A DNA stretch of 64,000 bases from Salvelinus alpinus (GCF_045679555.1 NC_092115.1:40867728-40931727), one strand, 5' to 3'; shown: positions 21,274-32,400, numbered from the stretch's first letter. Numbers and translations are program-made. The notes: generated from the letters alone by a model not told the origin.

Positions 21274-24200
21274 ATGAGCTCACTAAGCTACTCTCCTGTT
21301 ACAGAAAAGGAGGTCTGCTGGACGGAGAAAGAGGGTATTTGGCTAAACGTTGTCGTGAAAGAGGAGGAAGAGGAGGATGTCACAATACAAAAACAAGTAG
21401 ATGGTGAGGCTGTTACAGTGAAAGAAGAAGAGAAAGACGTTACAGTTAAAGAACAGGAAGACACGTTCAGAGTGAAAGAGGAGGAGGATGTTGCAGTAAA
21501 AGAAGAGGAGGAAGAGAAAGAGGATGATGCTGTTTTTGGAGTGAAAGAGGAGGAGGGGGAGATGACTGTCACGTTGGAAGAAGAGGATGAAGAGGAGGAA
21601 ACTGGATATCTGGGCTCGGTTTCCCAAAGGCATGTTAAGGCATCCAATGGTTATAAGGATGAACGGGCCCTGATTAACACTAGTAAGTAAGTCTTAAAAA
21701 CAGAGGCACAAACTCTGCAGTTGTTGAACTGATGTGTGGTGTTAAAGCGGAGATATGTAATAGCTTCATTCTTATTTAGACTTTTTAAGTTATTTATTCA
21801 TAGCCATTGATTCTTGAAGAATATAACACATGCCTCATGAGCTTAGTTCAACTGTTGTACCCCATCAGAACCCCAAATAAGCTTTTTTTACTCCAATGTT
21901 TAGAAACATTTTAAATGATATACAAACACTCAAACACTCAAAACATGGTTAAAACTATAATGTTGATATCATGGATGGTCAGTCCTTGCATCTGTAGGTC
22001 TGTCTATGAATTTGAGAGTAGTTACATTTCTCCAGCCCCATCCATCATCTTATAACCAAAACAGTGGTGGAATGACAGCTTTGTTATTGTATAAACTGCA
22101 GATTGGTTGATAGATGTGCGGCTATTTTATAGGGGTAACCTAGGATTTAAATTCAAAAAATTGTCAGCCCTGAGACTTGGTTTGGTAAACAGCTGAGGGA
22201 TGGGAGCTGGAGAAATGTAAACACTCTCAAATTCATAGAGAAAGCTATTGTAGCAACCGTAACCCAAAACCTAGCGACCTCGTCAAGAAGTTCAGACATC
22301 TTGGTGTAACAGTTATAAGGTGTTGGCTTGACAGTCGCTGGACCCAGGTCCGAGTCCAGCTCAGGGCTACCCCCTGAATTGCCTACACTATAAATACAAG
22401 GACTGGCCATCCATAAGGTCAAAATTATAGTTTTAAACAAGATTTCAAGGCTATACAGTGCTTGTTTACAAACAGTGGCATTATACAAGCTTATGTTTTG
22501 GTTTCTGGTGGGGTAATACAGTTGAAACATTTGAGGCGTTTATAAGTTATATTCTTCAAGAATCAATGGTTATATAGTAAATGGGTCTTTCTATAACTGC
22601 CAGTGTAGATTTCCTGTTGGGGTCAAATTGTTACAGCTGTTGATAAGTCATTAGTTGTGTTAGAATACTCATACTAACTGTACTATTTGTGATGTTAATT
22701 GAGTATATAGTCTGCTTATTGGTCATAGTATGATATAGTTAGTATGCCAAAAGATCCCGGATGTCGTACTAAATTTGGCAAAATATGACGTATACACGCA
22801 GTACTTTAGGGCCCATAATGCAATTCTTCAGGAAATGGGCGTAGCTCACATCGTTTTCAGATTTGAAGAAAATGTCGGAAAATATGCAGCCGAAGTCCAA
22901 AGAGAGCCGATACAAATTCATTGCTTTAACAGATTATGACAAATGTTAAGAAAATGTTGAGCAATGTAATAAAATAATGACTTTTCAAATAAGTTACCTT
23001 ACACGATATATTGGCCGACAATTTGTTAGCATATTATTACAGCAGTATGTACCGGAATGTTAACTAGCTACCTGACGTTAGTTGGCTACTTATACATCAA
23101 ACTTGTCAGTATATGAGCTATATTCTAACTAACTACCCAACGTTTATGGACTTGATTATTCCCGTCATTCTTAACTAAATGGTATAGTCGTTGTGCGTTT
23201 TCAATGGACATTTGGGTGCTTGCATAAATCTGCTCTGGCTCTCTACTCCGATTTCAGAGCACTCTCGTCTGAGTACCAGAGAGCAGAATAATGAATTTAC
23301 TATCGCTCAACACCCGTTGAATATGTCCAGGTTGTCTGTAAACGTAGGCAAAAAAAGCGTAATTTAAATGTTTACCAGCAGCACAGTAACAGTCACTCTG
23401 GATAACATGAAAACTCCCTAACCAGCTCTGCTAGGTCTAGTAAAATGGTCAGAGTCTCATTTGTTTTTGGAAGTAGCTAGCAAGCTGAGGTCAGAACGGT
23501 CAAATCAACCCAACTCCTTGGCCGGAGCGGCCAGTGGCTCCGAAACGGTCTGAATTTACAAACGGACACTCTGACAACGGTCTAAATTTATGAAGCACTC
23601 TGGTATTCAAGATTGAATTTAAGAAAACACAACCTGAAAATGTCTAACTAGTAATGTGTTATACTAACTAGCTAGCAAGAGGTTGCATAGCAACAGCATG
23701 AACTTCCGGTAGAATAGAGAAGAGCGCTCAACTGAAAGGATACGGTTCGGTTACAGTATACTACAATTAACTAATAGTATGTAGTATATACTCATTAAGT
23801 ATGTAGTTACAGTGTACTACAATTAACTAATAGTATGTAGTATATACTCATTAAGCAGTGGTGGGCCGTCAGGGCCTGCAAGGCCTTCTCTGCTGGCCTA
23901 AACATCATCAGAATATAATTTTTTTTTAAATATATTTTCCCACAAATATGTATTAAATTATTCCCCAGAGTAAGAGTTATACTCTTCATTTCATAGCTTT
24001 CCTCTTGGTTGCACTGCTTCCAGCCCCAGGTTGAGATTTGGAGGGCTGGTCTTTATGTTAGATCTTTTATCCAATCATATTCAGCCATCATGTGTTGCCA
24101 GGGGTCTAAAATCTGCTCTCAGGCCTTCAGAATCAACAGTGCGGGCGCTTGTAGCTTAAAGGGAATGGAAATTAAAATTTTGTGTCAACCAATCAGCTTT

Positions 24201-27200
24201 AGAGTTGGCTATTGTACGCCTGCTGGCTGGCTCCAGTGTTACACAGGAGCCAGCTAGCAGGCCTAGGGCGTCCACGTCTTTTGATTGGATTACCAATATT
24301 GAGAGGCAGGTCCTATGGGCAGGTCTATGCAGATCTAGGAAACTCTACTAAGCTGTTTTTTGAACCCACAATGGCGGAAGGAGGAGAAGATATCGATTTC
24401 GTCGAGGATATAATTATAACGCCATTCTCAAGACGAACTTTTCAAGAAAAGTTAGACATTGTAAGGAGAGGTCGCCCGACGCCACAAAGCCTGTCACAGG
24501 CGGGAAAGGGGTTCGTTCGCTCGCCACTTTCAAAGTTTCAACTACGAGCGCTGTCAATGGCTCAAAGGCTCCGAGAAGCACTGCAAACTGTACTGCTGGG
24601 AATGCCTATTATTTGCAAGTGATCGATTTGGTGTTTGGAGCCACACTGGCTTTGCAAACTTGAGTTGTCTGTTAAACACTGTTTACCCAAAAATTTCAAT
24701 TTGTCAATTTCAAGGTGACGCAACGCCTGGTTATACTGCGTTTCTGTCTAAATGTATAGTGTCTAGAGCCATGGCATAATTGATGATAATAAGAGGTGGA
24801 TTAATTCGGGTGGGACTGTGTAGTACCTCACTGAAGGCCTAGGCCCCAGGCCCACGGCACGCCACTGTCATTAAGTATGTAGTTACAGTGTACTACAATT
24901 AACTAATAGTATGTAGTATATACTCATTAAGTATGTAGTTACAGTGTACTACAATTAACTAATAGTATGTAGTATATACTCATTACGTATGTAGTTACAG
25001 TATACTACAATTAACTAATAGTATGTAGTATGTACTCATTAAGTATGTAGTTACAGTATGTTAGTATGGGTATTCAAACACAGCTATTGTATAATATTCT
25101 GCAATTTATTTTCAATGCCAATACATTAAAGGCGAAACATACCTACATTCAATAACATTTATAAATTGTTTGAAACCTTTGTTTTAAACCCTTCTCAAAG
25201 TTGGTGCCTTGATGGATTTGTGATTTTTTTTTAATCCTAAAACACTACTTGACTTTCCTTGTATTTATGGCAGTGTAGTTCCTTTAAGGGTCAGTCAATT
25301 TTGGTACAACATACTATGGGGAGTCGCGAGTTCGGTTGAAGGATCTAAAATCACACCTGAAAAGGCCAATGAAATCCGCGCCTGGCTGGAAGCCCCGTCT
25401 TCCACAGGTTATGAGCGTTAGGCTAGGATTTATTCCTTCATTTATTCCGCTCTTCACCTCGGTGTGAACAGGAACGATTCATGCTACTAAAACATACAAT
25501 TGGAACACGAGACTGTCTTACATTGCGCCAACTAAACTCACCCTTAGTGGTAGAGCGTGATCACCCTGGACTTTGTGTGGTTCTCATAGTTTCCTAATCA
25601 AAAACAATGTCCTATAGCAATGAGTAAGATGGCTAAAAATGAGACCTAGACAATGAAAGTTAAGACCGAGGTAAAGTTGGATTTATATTCACACATTCAG
25701 ACATTGAACAGACATTGGCCAACAGCCATTTAAAATGATAAAAGTCAATAACTAATTAATTGATTGTCACAAACATCAAACTAGGTATGATTTATTCTAT
25801 AAATGTCTAGCATACTTTTACAACCTTTGATTGAATAACAATTTCAGTTTTGATTTTCTAGAAATACAAAATCTATAAAATGCCATCTAAAAGCGGCATA
25901 AATCAATAACTAATTCACTTGTTTGTCACAGAAAAATGTATAACTAAAAGTCAATTTGTGGAATTTCTGCCCTTAATGCGTTTGAGCCAATCAGTTGTGT
26001 TTTGACAAGGTAGGGTTTTCTCACTTTCTAGTAGGCTTATATTGAAGATATGGCAAATAGGAGTGGCAATGTCGTCCGCTATTATCCTCAGTAATTTTCC
26101 ATCCAAGTTGTCAGAAAAGGAGAAAAGCCTGAAAAGGAGAACCTCACACTCTAGGAGCTCAGATGCAATAATTTAATAACCTGATACCAACGTTTTCACA
26201 GACAAGCTGTCTTCATCAGGGTATAATGACAAACACTGAGGGTAACTGGTTTATATTGTGTCAAAGGACACACACAGGTGTCTGTAATCAAGTCTGAGTG
26301 TGGCCTGATATCATTGGTTAATTTACAGATATAAATAGAACGTGTAAAAACATAAATGGATAGCATACGGTCGTAGATACAATTTGGCTACATAGACCTA
26401 CAAACATTTACAATGAATAGCAATATTACAATAATGTCTACGTTGAGACTGACGGGAGCAAGGGTCTTTAAATTAAAGATCCAATCAAAGGTGCACGTGA
26501 TAACACCTTTGATTGGGATCTGTTTCCCTGTTTGGGGGTGTTTGAAGGATCTACATTTACAAGTGCCATTGCATTGAGCGTAGCCTTTACATTTGTAGTT
26601 CCCATCCGGGAGAGGTGCAAATAGACGTTGTGCAGGAGTATTTTGGGTGGTAAATCAGAGTTTAGTAAGAATGCAAGAATGCTTGGTTTTTGCGAGACTG
26701 TCCTTGAAAGAGATCATTTCTTGATTTTTGTACCCCCTCTCCTCTGTCAAATTGTTTTTTGCAAATTCTTTTGATTCAAGTGTGAGACTCCTTTAGAGTC
26801 TATGTTATTAGGTCTATGTTATTGTTAGGTGAAGTTATGGGTCCTACAGTAGATGTGTGTTACTGTTAGGATCTTCCAGTAGTTATTGATGTTACTACTA
26901 ATGTGAAAACAAGACAAAATATGACTATTGTTGCTCACTTGACTGTATTAAGACAATTGTCAAAATAATAAAACAGACATCGATTTTTGTACAACTTCAT
27001 GGGTACGCTCTGGACATCACCTTTTACCTCAAATAAACAGTGGATTTCTGCTGTTGTGGGACTTTAACCATCTGTCTGACTTTGTCGTTCACACAGGAGA
27101 GAGATGTGACTATCGTGGGTCCTCTGGGGAGTCTCAACAACATCATGATGCTGAAGAGGCAGAGAAGAGTCTCTCCAGATCAGAACACCTCAAGAAACAC

Positions 27201-27857
27201 CAGCAGAGACCCACATTGAATAATCCTTACTGCTGCTCTGACTGTGAGAAGAACTGCAAATCTAAATCAGAACTTGAAATACACCGGAGAATCCACACAG
27301 GAGAAAAGCCGTACCACTGCTTTCATTGTGGAATGAGTTTCTCTAGATCATATTCATTGAAAACACACCTGGTAATTCACACAGGAGAAAAATCTTATAG
27401 CTGTACTCAATGTGGGAAGAGTTTTACTACATCTTCCAATCTGACTAAACATCAGAAAACACACACAACAGAGAAACCTTATAGCTGTGATCAATGTGGG
27501 AAAAGTTATGTTACATCTAGCTATCTGACGTTACACCAGAGAACACACACAGGAGAGAAATCTTATAGCTGTGATAAATGTGATAAGAGTTATGTTACAT
27601 CTAGCTCTCTGACTGTACACCAGAGAACACACACAGGAGAGAAGCCATTTAGCTGTACTCTGTGTGGGAAGAGTTTTACTACATCTAGCTCTCTGAAGGT
27701 ACACGAGAGAACACACTCAGGAGAGAAACCATGTAGCTGTACTCAATGTGGGAAGAGTTTTACTCGGTCAAGCTCCCTGCAAATGCACCAGAGAATACAC
27801 ACGGTCAAGCTCCCTGCAAATGCACCAGAGAATACACACAGGGGAGAAACCATATAG
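21274..27857 (+). CDS. C2H2 zinc-finger protein, copy C (two exons)
   Basis: Exon 1 is 21274-21682 (ATGAGCTCACTAAGC; donor ACTA|GTAAGT) and exon 2 is 27097-27857 (acceptor GTTCACACAG|). They join in phase 1 to about 389 residues. Residues 1-136 form the acidic domain with five VKEE motifs. Exon 2 encodes seven C2H2 fingers. The first lacks the usual Phe ([17 protein letters not shown]) and may fold poorly. Contact residues of fingers 3-7 are T/S/N/K, T/S/Y/L, T/S/S/V, T/S/S/V and R/S/S/M. A 37-bp tandem duplication at about 27768-27841 shifts the frame after finger 7 and ends the protein 20 residues later. The 5.4-kb intron holds a TIR element, a hAT copy and a Penelope-like remnant. Nuclear DNA binding is inferred from the family. 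Confidence 0.78.
22872..22949 (+). CDS. Short conserved open exon inside the TIR element
   Basis: A 25-codon frame starts at ATG ([16 protein letters not shown], then IALTDYDKC) and ends at TAA. The counterpart at 39761-39684 (minus) keeps the frame with conservative changes (K to N, A to T, T to S). It could be the first exon of a transposon protein whose other exons are missing. I do not recognise the family, and at this length chance is possible. Confidence 0.35.
   Translation: MSENMQPKSKESRYKFIALTDYDKC
23856..24867 (+). mobile_element. hAT transposon, internally deleted, 8-bp target duplication
   Basis: Terminal inverted repeats are CAGTGGTGGGCCGT at the left and, inverted, CAGTGGCGTGCCGTGG at the right. 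Perfect 8-bp direct repeats TCATTAAG flank it (23848-23855 and 24868-24875). Eight-bp duplications are diagnostic of hAT. It is 1012 bp long and keeps only the start of a transposase, so it is non-autonomous. It inserted into one 56-bp satellite unit. Confidence 0.92.
24371..24622 (+). pseudogene. N-terminal fragment of a hAT (ZMYM1-like) transposase
   Basis: The frame starts [20 protein letters not shown] and continues [18 protein letters not shown], then [11 protein letters not shown]. This resembles the N terminus of TTF-type zinc-finger hAT transposases. The TTF finger region is out of frame after 24540, and the RNase H-like catalytic part is absent. Confidence 0.7.
25080..25960. other. 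Intron of copy C, no gene
   Basis: No coding signal. Parts around 25090-25230 recur in reverse at 51535-51650, and parts around 25300-25450 recur near 48990-49160. These mark this as ancestral intron or flank of the ZNF unit. Confidence 0.6.
25965..26090. mobile_element. Tc1 fragment
   Basis: gtttgagccaatcagttgtg then ttttgacaaggtagg, as in the longer Tc1 copy at 43645-44400. Confidence 0.6.
26120..26780 (-). mobile_element. Penelope-like element remnant
   Basis: On the minus strand a Cys-rich segment reads [20 protein letters not shown], then [20 protein letters not shown] at about 26600-26490. This resembles the Cys region between RT and the GIY-YIG nuclease of Penelope-like elements. Upstream frames ([10 protein letters not shown]-type) are shifted. 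Near the 3' end is CTGATGAAGACAG...GAAAACG, resembling a hammerhead core. RT and nuclease catalytic motifs are absent. No counterpart is seen in the other arm, so insertion after duplication, or loss there, is likely. Confidence 0.65.
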
Positions 27858-28155
27858 CTGTAATCAATGTGGGAAGAGTTTTACTCAGCCTAATGGATTG
27901 ATATTACACCAGCGGACACACACAATTTTATTCAGGCAAGCTGCCTGAAAGTACACCTTAGAACGCACACAGGAGAGAAATCTTAACACTGCTCTGACTG
28001 CGAAAATAGTTTTGTTAGCTTAAGTGATTTAAAATCGCACTAGAGAATACACACAGGAGAGAACCCTTATAGTTGTGATCAATGTGACAAGAGATACTTT
28101 GATAAAAGATCTCTGATTAAACATCAGAAAATGCATGAAGGAGTTGTTTCATGAT
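27858..28155 (+). pseudogene. Out-of-frame finger relics after copy C
   Basis: Beyond the stop the plus strand still holds finger sequence in shifting frames: [20 protein letters not shown] (27843-27905), then a decayed finger near 27990, then a last one near 28070 ending aaacatcagaaaatgcatga. At least three fingers were lost from the product. Confidence 0.8.
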
Positions 28156-28669
28156 ATCAATGAAATAATGTCACAATGTAGAATGTTTTAACATTGTAGA
28201 AGGAGTATTTTAATGATGTCACAATGTAGAACTCTAAACATTTGCCCCCTGTTCTATTGATTTCAACATGACATGGATATTAGCATCAGGGGAAAAATCC
28301 ATGCTCTGAATTGAATTTAACAAAAAGTGACTAACAAAAAAAAGAGTTGTGTTACACTTACCACGTTGTTGACCCACTTGAATCAAAATGCAACACCTCA
28401 AATGTAGCTAGCTGTTTTCTACAAATTGTCCTCTAACCAGTGACGTACACATTATTCACAGATTCCGTGTGGGTTACTACAGATATTGCATTAGTTTCCT
28501 CTTGAAAACAGACCTGTCCATGGTAAGGACATCTTGGTTGCTGATTGTCTTAAGGGTGCGCAGTCAAAAAGTTTTGTGTTTTGCATTTAGCCAGTGCGTT
28601 ACCATGGATCACAGTTTATTTTGACTGCATGTTTTTACGTTTTGGAGATGAGTTTTGTTTGGGCTCGTT

Positions 28670-28812
28670 CCAAGGGGACGAGAGTTCTAGAAGCTAGTGA
28701 GTTTTTGGAACACGAGAGTTCTAGAAGCTAGTGAGTTTTTCGAACACGAGAGTTCTAGAAGCTAGTGAGTTTTAGGAAGATGAGAGTTCTAGAAGCTCTT
28801 GAGTTTTAGGAT
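28670..28812 (+). repeat. 34-bp tandem repeat, about 4 units
   Basis: Units containing gagttctagaagctagtgag, in the 3' UTR of copy C. The other arm has a single unit near 33820. Confidence 0.85.
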
Positions 28813-29357
28813 TCTATAGAAAGAAAAATGAGAAAAAAGTTATACTATTGTATATTATTATTTAGAAATGTGTGTTTTCTTGTTTTTAATTGTTGACAGC
28901 CAGTAGACCATGTTTATATTGGTGAAGGTGAAGCATTGTAGTTGATTTATAATGTGAAATGGAAGTTGTTTTCTGTTGGTGGTGAGCAAACTTGTCCAAC
29001 ATAAATATAGGATATATTTGTCTTTGTTTCCCTCTTCTTGGGCAGATTTAGTGGGTCTCATGGTGAGTGTCTTTTAGGTCACAGTTGTTGTTACTAGTCA
29101 ACTTTCAGTGGACACCCCCATAGTGTCTTTCAGAGCCCCTCCTAAAAAACAAGCTTATATTTTGGGTTGGATATTGCATCCAATTAATATTTTAATCAAT
29201 GGCATTTCCTTAGGGTGCTCATTAGTCTTTCAGTTGTTAGTCTAATGTGTTTTTTATCCTCTTATGTTTGTTGTGTACTAAATATTTATGTTTATTTTCA
29301 TTGTTTTTTAAATGTTTTTTCCGTTGTGTTGCATCCATGTCTGAAATGTGGTATATA

Positions 29358-29363
29358 AATAAA
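29358..29363 (+). terminator. Poly(A) signal of ZNF copy C
   Basis: AATAAA within gtatataaataaagcttgat. The mirrored copy D keeps the same signal at 33095-33090. This is also where the mirrored homology ends, so it fits the transcript end. Confidence 0.65.
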
Positions 29364-29439
29364 GCTTGATTTGAACATATTGTAAAACAAATTAACCCAT
29401 GACGGACCAGTCAACAGACTCTTGGTCCCTCTTAGTATC

Positions 29440-29630
29440 CCCCTTGTCCCTTTCCCAATGCCATGAACTGGACCAGGTACTGTGTTACAGCTGCTCTCTC
29501 CTCCTCAATGTCATGAACTAGACCAGGTACAAACTCTGTAGCACAGAGAAGAAACTCCATATGACGTTGAGAAATATTGCATTGTGGATCGTTTAGAAGA
29601 TATCCAGAAATATGTAATAATCAAATCAAA
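29440..29630 (+). repeat. Linker block between ancestral ZNF units
   Basis: 29450-29530 (caggtactgtgttacagctg with ctctctcctcctcaatg) recurs in reverse at 46203-46290. 29530-29630 (ccatatgacgttgagaaat) matches 20700-20790 upstream of copy C. A gene 3' end is thus followed by the start of another unit's upstream flank. Confidence 0.65.
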
Positions 29631-29631
29631 T

Positions 29632-29765
29632 GTTATTGGTCACATACACATGGTTAGCAGATGTTAATGTGAGTGTAGCGAAATGCTTGTGTTTCTAGTT
29701 GCGACAGTGCAGTAATATGTAACAATTCCCCAACAACTACCTAATACACACAAATCTAAAGGGAT
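29632..29765 (-). mobile_element. L2-type LINE tail, reverse orientation
   Basis: tcacatacacatggttagca then gtgtagcgaaatgcttgtg is the reverse complement of the LINE 3' tail seen at 39250-39340. Confidence 0.75.
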
Positions 29766-30009
29766 GGAATAAGAATATGTACATATAAATATATGGATGA
29801 GCGATGGCCGAGCGGCATAGGCAAGGTGCAATTGATGGTATGAGGCACAGTATATTCATATGAGATGAGTAATATAAGATATGTTAACATTATTAAAGTG
29901 GCATTGTTTAAAGTGACTAGTGATACATTTGACAAGTGGCCAGTGATTTGAGTCTATGTAGGCAGCAGCCTCTCTGAGTTAGTGATTGCTGTTTAGCAGT
30001 CTGATTTAG

Positions 30010-30725
30010 CATGGGTCCTGAGATCCTCAAAAGGTTCTACAGCTGCAACATCGAGAGCATCCTGCCCGGTTGCATCACTGCCTGGTACGGCAATTGCTCG
30101 GCCTCCGACCGCAAGGCACTTCAGAGGGTAGTGCGTACGGTCCGTATATCACTGGGGCAAAGCTGCCTGCCATCCAGGACCTCTACACCAGACGGTGTCA
30201 GAGGAAGGCCCTGAAAATTGTCAAAGACCCCAGCCACCCCAGTCATAGACTGTTCTCTATACTACCGCATGGCAAGCAGTACCGGAGTGCCAAGTCTAGG
30301 ACAAAAAGGCTTCTCAACAGTTTTTACCCCCAAGCCATAAGACTCCTGAACAGGTAACCAAATGGTTACCCAGACTATTTGCATTGTGTGCCCCCCCAAC
30401 CCCTCTTTTACGCTTCTGCTACTCTCTGTTTATCTTATATGCATAGTCACTTTAACTATACATTCATGTACATACTACCTCAATTGGCCGACCAACCAGT
30501 GCTCCCGCACATTGGCTAACCGGGCTATCTGCATTGTGTCCCACCACCCGCCAACCCCTCTTTTTACGCTACTGCTACTCTCTGTTCATCATATATGCAT
30601 AGTCATTTTAACCATACCCACATGTACATACTACCTCAATAAGCCTGACTAACCCGTGTCTGTATATAGCCTTGCTACTTTTATTTTCAAATGTCTTTTT
30701 ACTGTTTTATTTCTTTACTTACCTA
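30010..30725 (+). pseudogene. LINE ORF2 C terminus and 3' UTR
   Basis: Two overlapping frames read FYSCNIESILPGCITAWYGN then [12 protein letters not shown] and, after a frameshift near 30145, LPAIQDLYTRRCQRKALKIV with final FYPQAIRLLNR. This is the C-terminal domain of an L2/CR1-group reverse transcriptase protein, related to but distinct from the 37.3-39.35 kb LINE. RT catalytic motifs are absent (5' truncation). Confidence 0.85.
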
Positions 30726-30732
30726 CACACAC

Positions 30733-31185
30733 TATTGGGATCTAACCTCATTGATCTGTCAGTAAGCTATGTTTCCATGGGTATTGGGATCTTACCTCAT
30801 TGATCTGTCAGTAAGCTATGTTTACATGCGTATTGGGATTTTACCTCATTGATCTGTCAGTAAGCTATGTTTACATGGGTATTGGGATCTAACCTCATTG
30901 ATCTGTCAGTAAACTATGTTTACATGGGTATTGGGATCTAACCTCATTGATCTGTCAGTAAGCTATGTTTACATGCGTATTGGGATCTTACCTCATTGAT
31001 CTGTCAGTAAGCTATGTTTACATGGGTATTGGGATCTAACCTCATTGATCTGTCAGTAAGCTATGTTTACATGCGTATTGGGATCTTACCTCATTGATCT
31101 GTCAGTAAGCTATGTTTACATGGGTATTGGTATCTAACCTCATTGATCTGTCAGTAAGCTATGTTAACATGGGTATTGGGATCAT
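30733..31185 (+). repeat. 49-bp tandem array, about 9 units
   Basis: Unit attgggatctaacctcattg with atctgtcagtaagctatg and tttacatgggt, highly uniform. It lies in the spacer of the inverted duplication. Confidence 0.92.
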
Positions 31186-31189
31186 ATAA

Positions 31190-31345
31190 AAAAAAATATT
31201 TTTTGTGTGAAATTACACTGGCTACATGTGCCACATAAATAATTACCGTCCAGCACATTGTCTAGGAAGGTACTGTTCCTAGGCCGTCATTGTAAATAAG
31301 AATTTCTTCTTAACTGACTTGCCAATTTAAATAAAGGTCAAAAAA
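31190..31345 (+). mobile_element. SINE 3' tail
   Basis: gccgtcattgtaaataagaa, then ttaactgacttgcc and tttaaataaaggt, is the tail of the SINE seen complete at 51305-51515. The tRNA head is missing. Confidence 0.65.
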
Positions 31346-31712
31346 AGAAGGAAATATGTTCCATAATTCATTGCATGCCTACTTGTGTTGTCTGTGTTTC
31401 TTTTACACCTGCTATGTAAAAGAGACAGAAGAATGCATGATGGTCAATGCTATCTGGGATCCTTGGGACATCCCTACCCCTAAACCCTTCCTTAACCATT
31501 TTAAATGTCGACTTTAATGGGTTAGGGACGTCCCAAGGATGTATCTCTACTTGAAAATACATTATCTAAGTGATTGATAGTTGGTATTCAGCAGTCATAA
31601 AGCCTTATTTACTTTAATGAATTACTAAAGTAGTGATTTTGTCAGACAGCATAGACAGCAGCTCCACACTTTATTGACTGACTGATCCATTCATCCTTCC
31701 ATCCCTCCTCAG

Positions 31713-31804
31713 CCTTCCTCTCCTCTGAAGACCCAGTGAGGGTGGAGCTTAGTCAGAGAACTGTTGAGGGACTGGTTAGGAAGAACACTTCTACAGCCAG
31801 AGAG
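31713..31804 (+). pseudogene. Exon-like fragment 1 of an unidentified host gene
   Basis: 92 bp between ctcctcag| and |gtgagag borders, open as FLSSEDPVRVELSQRTVEGL then VRKNTSTARE. Splice borders are good and the frame is clean, but there is no start codon or full gene nearby. A second fragment follows at 32664. I do not recognise the protein. Confidence 0.4.
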
Positions 31805-32004
31805 GTGAGAGGTCACACATGGTTTAGATGGTAGATATTTACGTCCCCTTAGCGGTTCATCACGTCAGCAAAAGGGAATATGTTCCATCATCTATGTTCA
31901 TTACATTTGTGCAAATTGTCCACTGATATTTAATTTCTCAACCCTTCTGGCTGTATGAAAGTTAATTTCCCCTCAGGCACACATATTTGTTCTTTGTTAT
32001 TACC

Positions 32005-32400
32005 CGAGCCACTGCCTGTTCACCCCACTATCATTCAGAAGGCGAGGTCAGTAAAGGTGCATCAAAGCTGGGACCAAAAGAATGAAAAACAGCTTCTATC
32101 TCAAGGCCATCAGACTGTTAAACAGGCATCATGAAATCATTGTCCCTTTAATAATGTTTACATATCTTGCATTTCTCATCTCATATGTATAAACTGTATC
32201 TCAGTCTATGCTGCTCTGACATTGTTTATCCATATATTTATATATTCATAATTCAATTCCTTTACTTAGATTTGTGTGTATTAGGTATTTGTTGTGAAAT
32301 TGTTAGATATGACTGCAGTCGGAACTAGAAGCACAAGCATTTGCCTACATTCGCAATAACATCTGCTGAACACCTGTATATCACCAATACAATTTTATTT
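32005..32400 (+). mobile_element. L2-type LINE 3' end
   Basis: gagccactgcctgttcaccc, a truncated C-terminal coding stretch (ending catcagactgttaaacagg), then the 3' UTR to aacatctgctgaac. It matches 38855-39345. Confidence 0.8.

Larger units (their letters stand above)
23750..25070 (+). repeat. 56-bp tandem array interrupted by a hAT element
   Basis: Unit with tactcattaagtatgtagtt, acagtgtactacaattaact and aatagtatgtagtata. Several nearly identical copies lie on both sides of the hAT insertion. Confidence 0.9.
22658..25073. mobile_element. Putative TIR DNA transposon with a subterminal 56-bp satellite
   Basis: The left end reads gtgttagaatactcatacta. The right end reads tagtatgggtattcaaacac, which is its inverted counterpart with few mismatches. 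The right half is a 56-bp tandem array (23750-25070, about seven units around actaatagtatgtagtatat). Inside is a short conserved open exon (22872-22949). The left end and the exon also occur in the other arm (39360-39985), so the element predates the inverted duplication. Its superfamily is not determined. Confidence 0.6.
17600..29380 (+). repeat. Left arm of a large inverted duplication
   Basis: This arm matches 33060-45960 in reverse orientation in blocks. The 40-bp satellite, the ttgttgaggaaagcagggga region, the Tc1 end, the ZNF promoter, exon 1 (409 bp in both), intron parts, the zinc-finger exon, the 3' UTR and an AATAAA appear in the same order mirrored around about 31.2 kb. Divergence is moderate and many insertions are private to one arm. 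The match was found by eye. Exact identity needs a self-alignment. Confidence 0.85.

Noticed and set aside
21288-21647. Serine-rich minus-strand frame
   Set aside because: It is the complement of the Glu-rich exon 1 of copy C (GAG/GAA read as CTC/TTC). The same artefact occurs opposite copies D, F and G.
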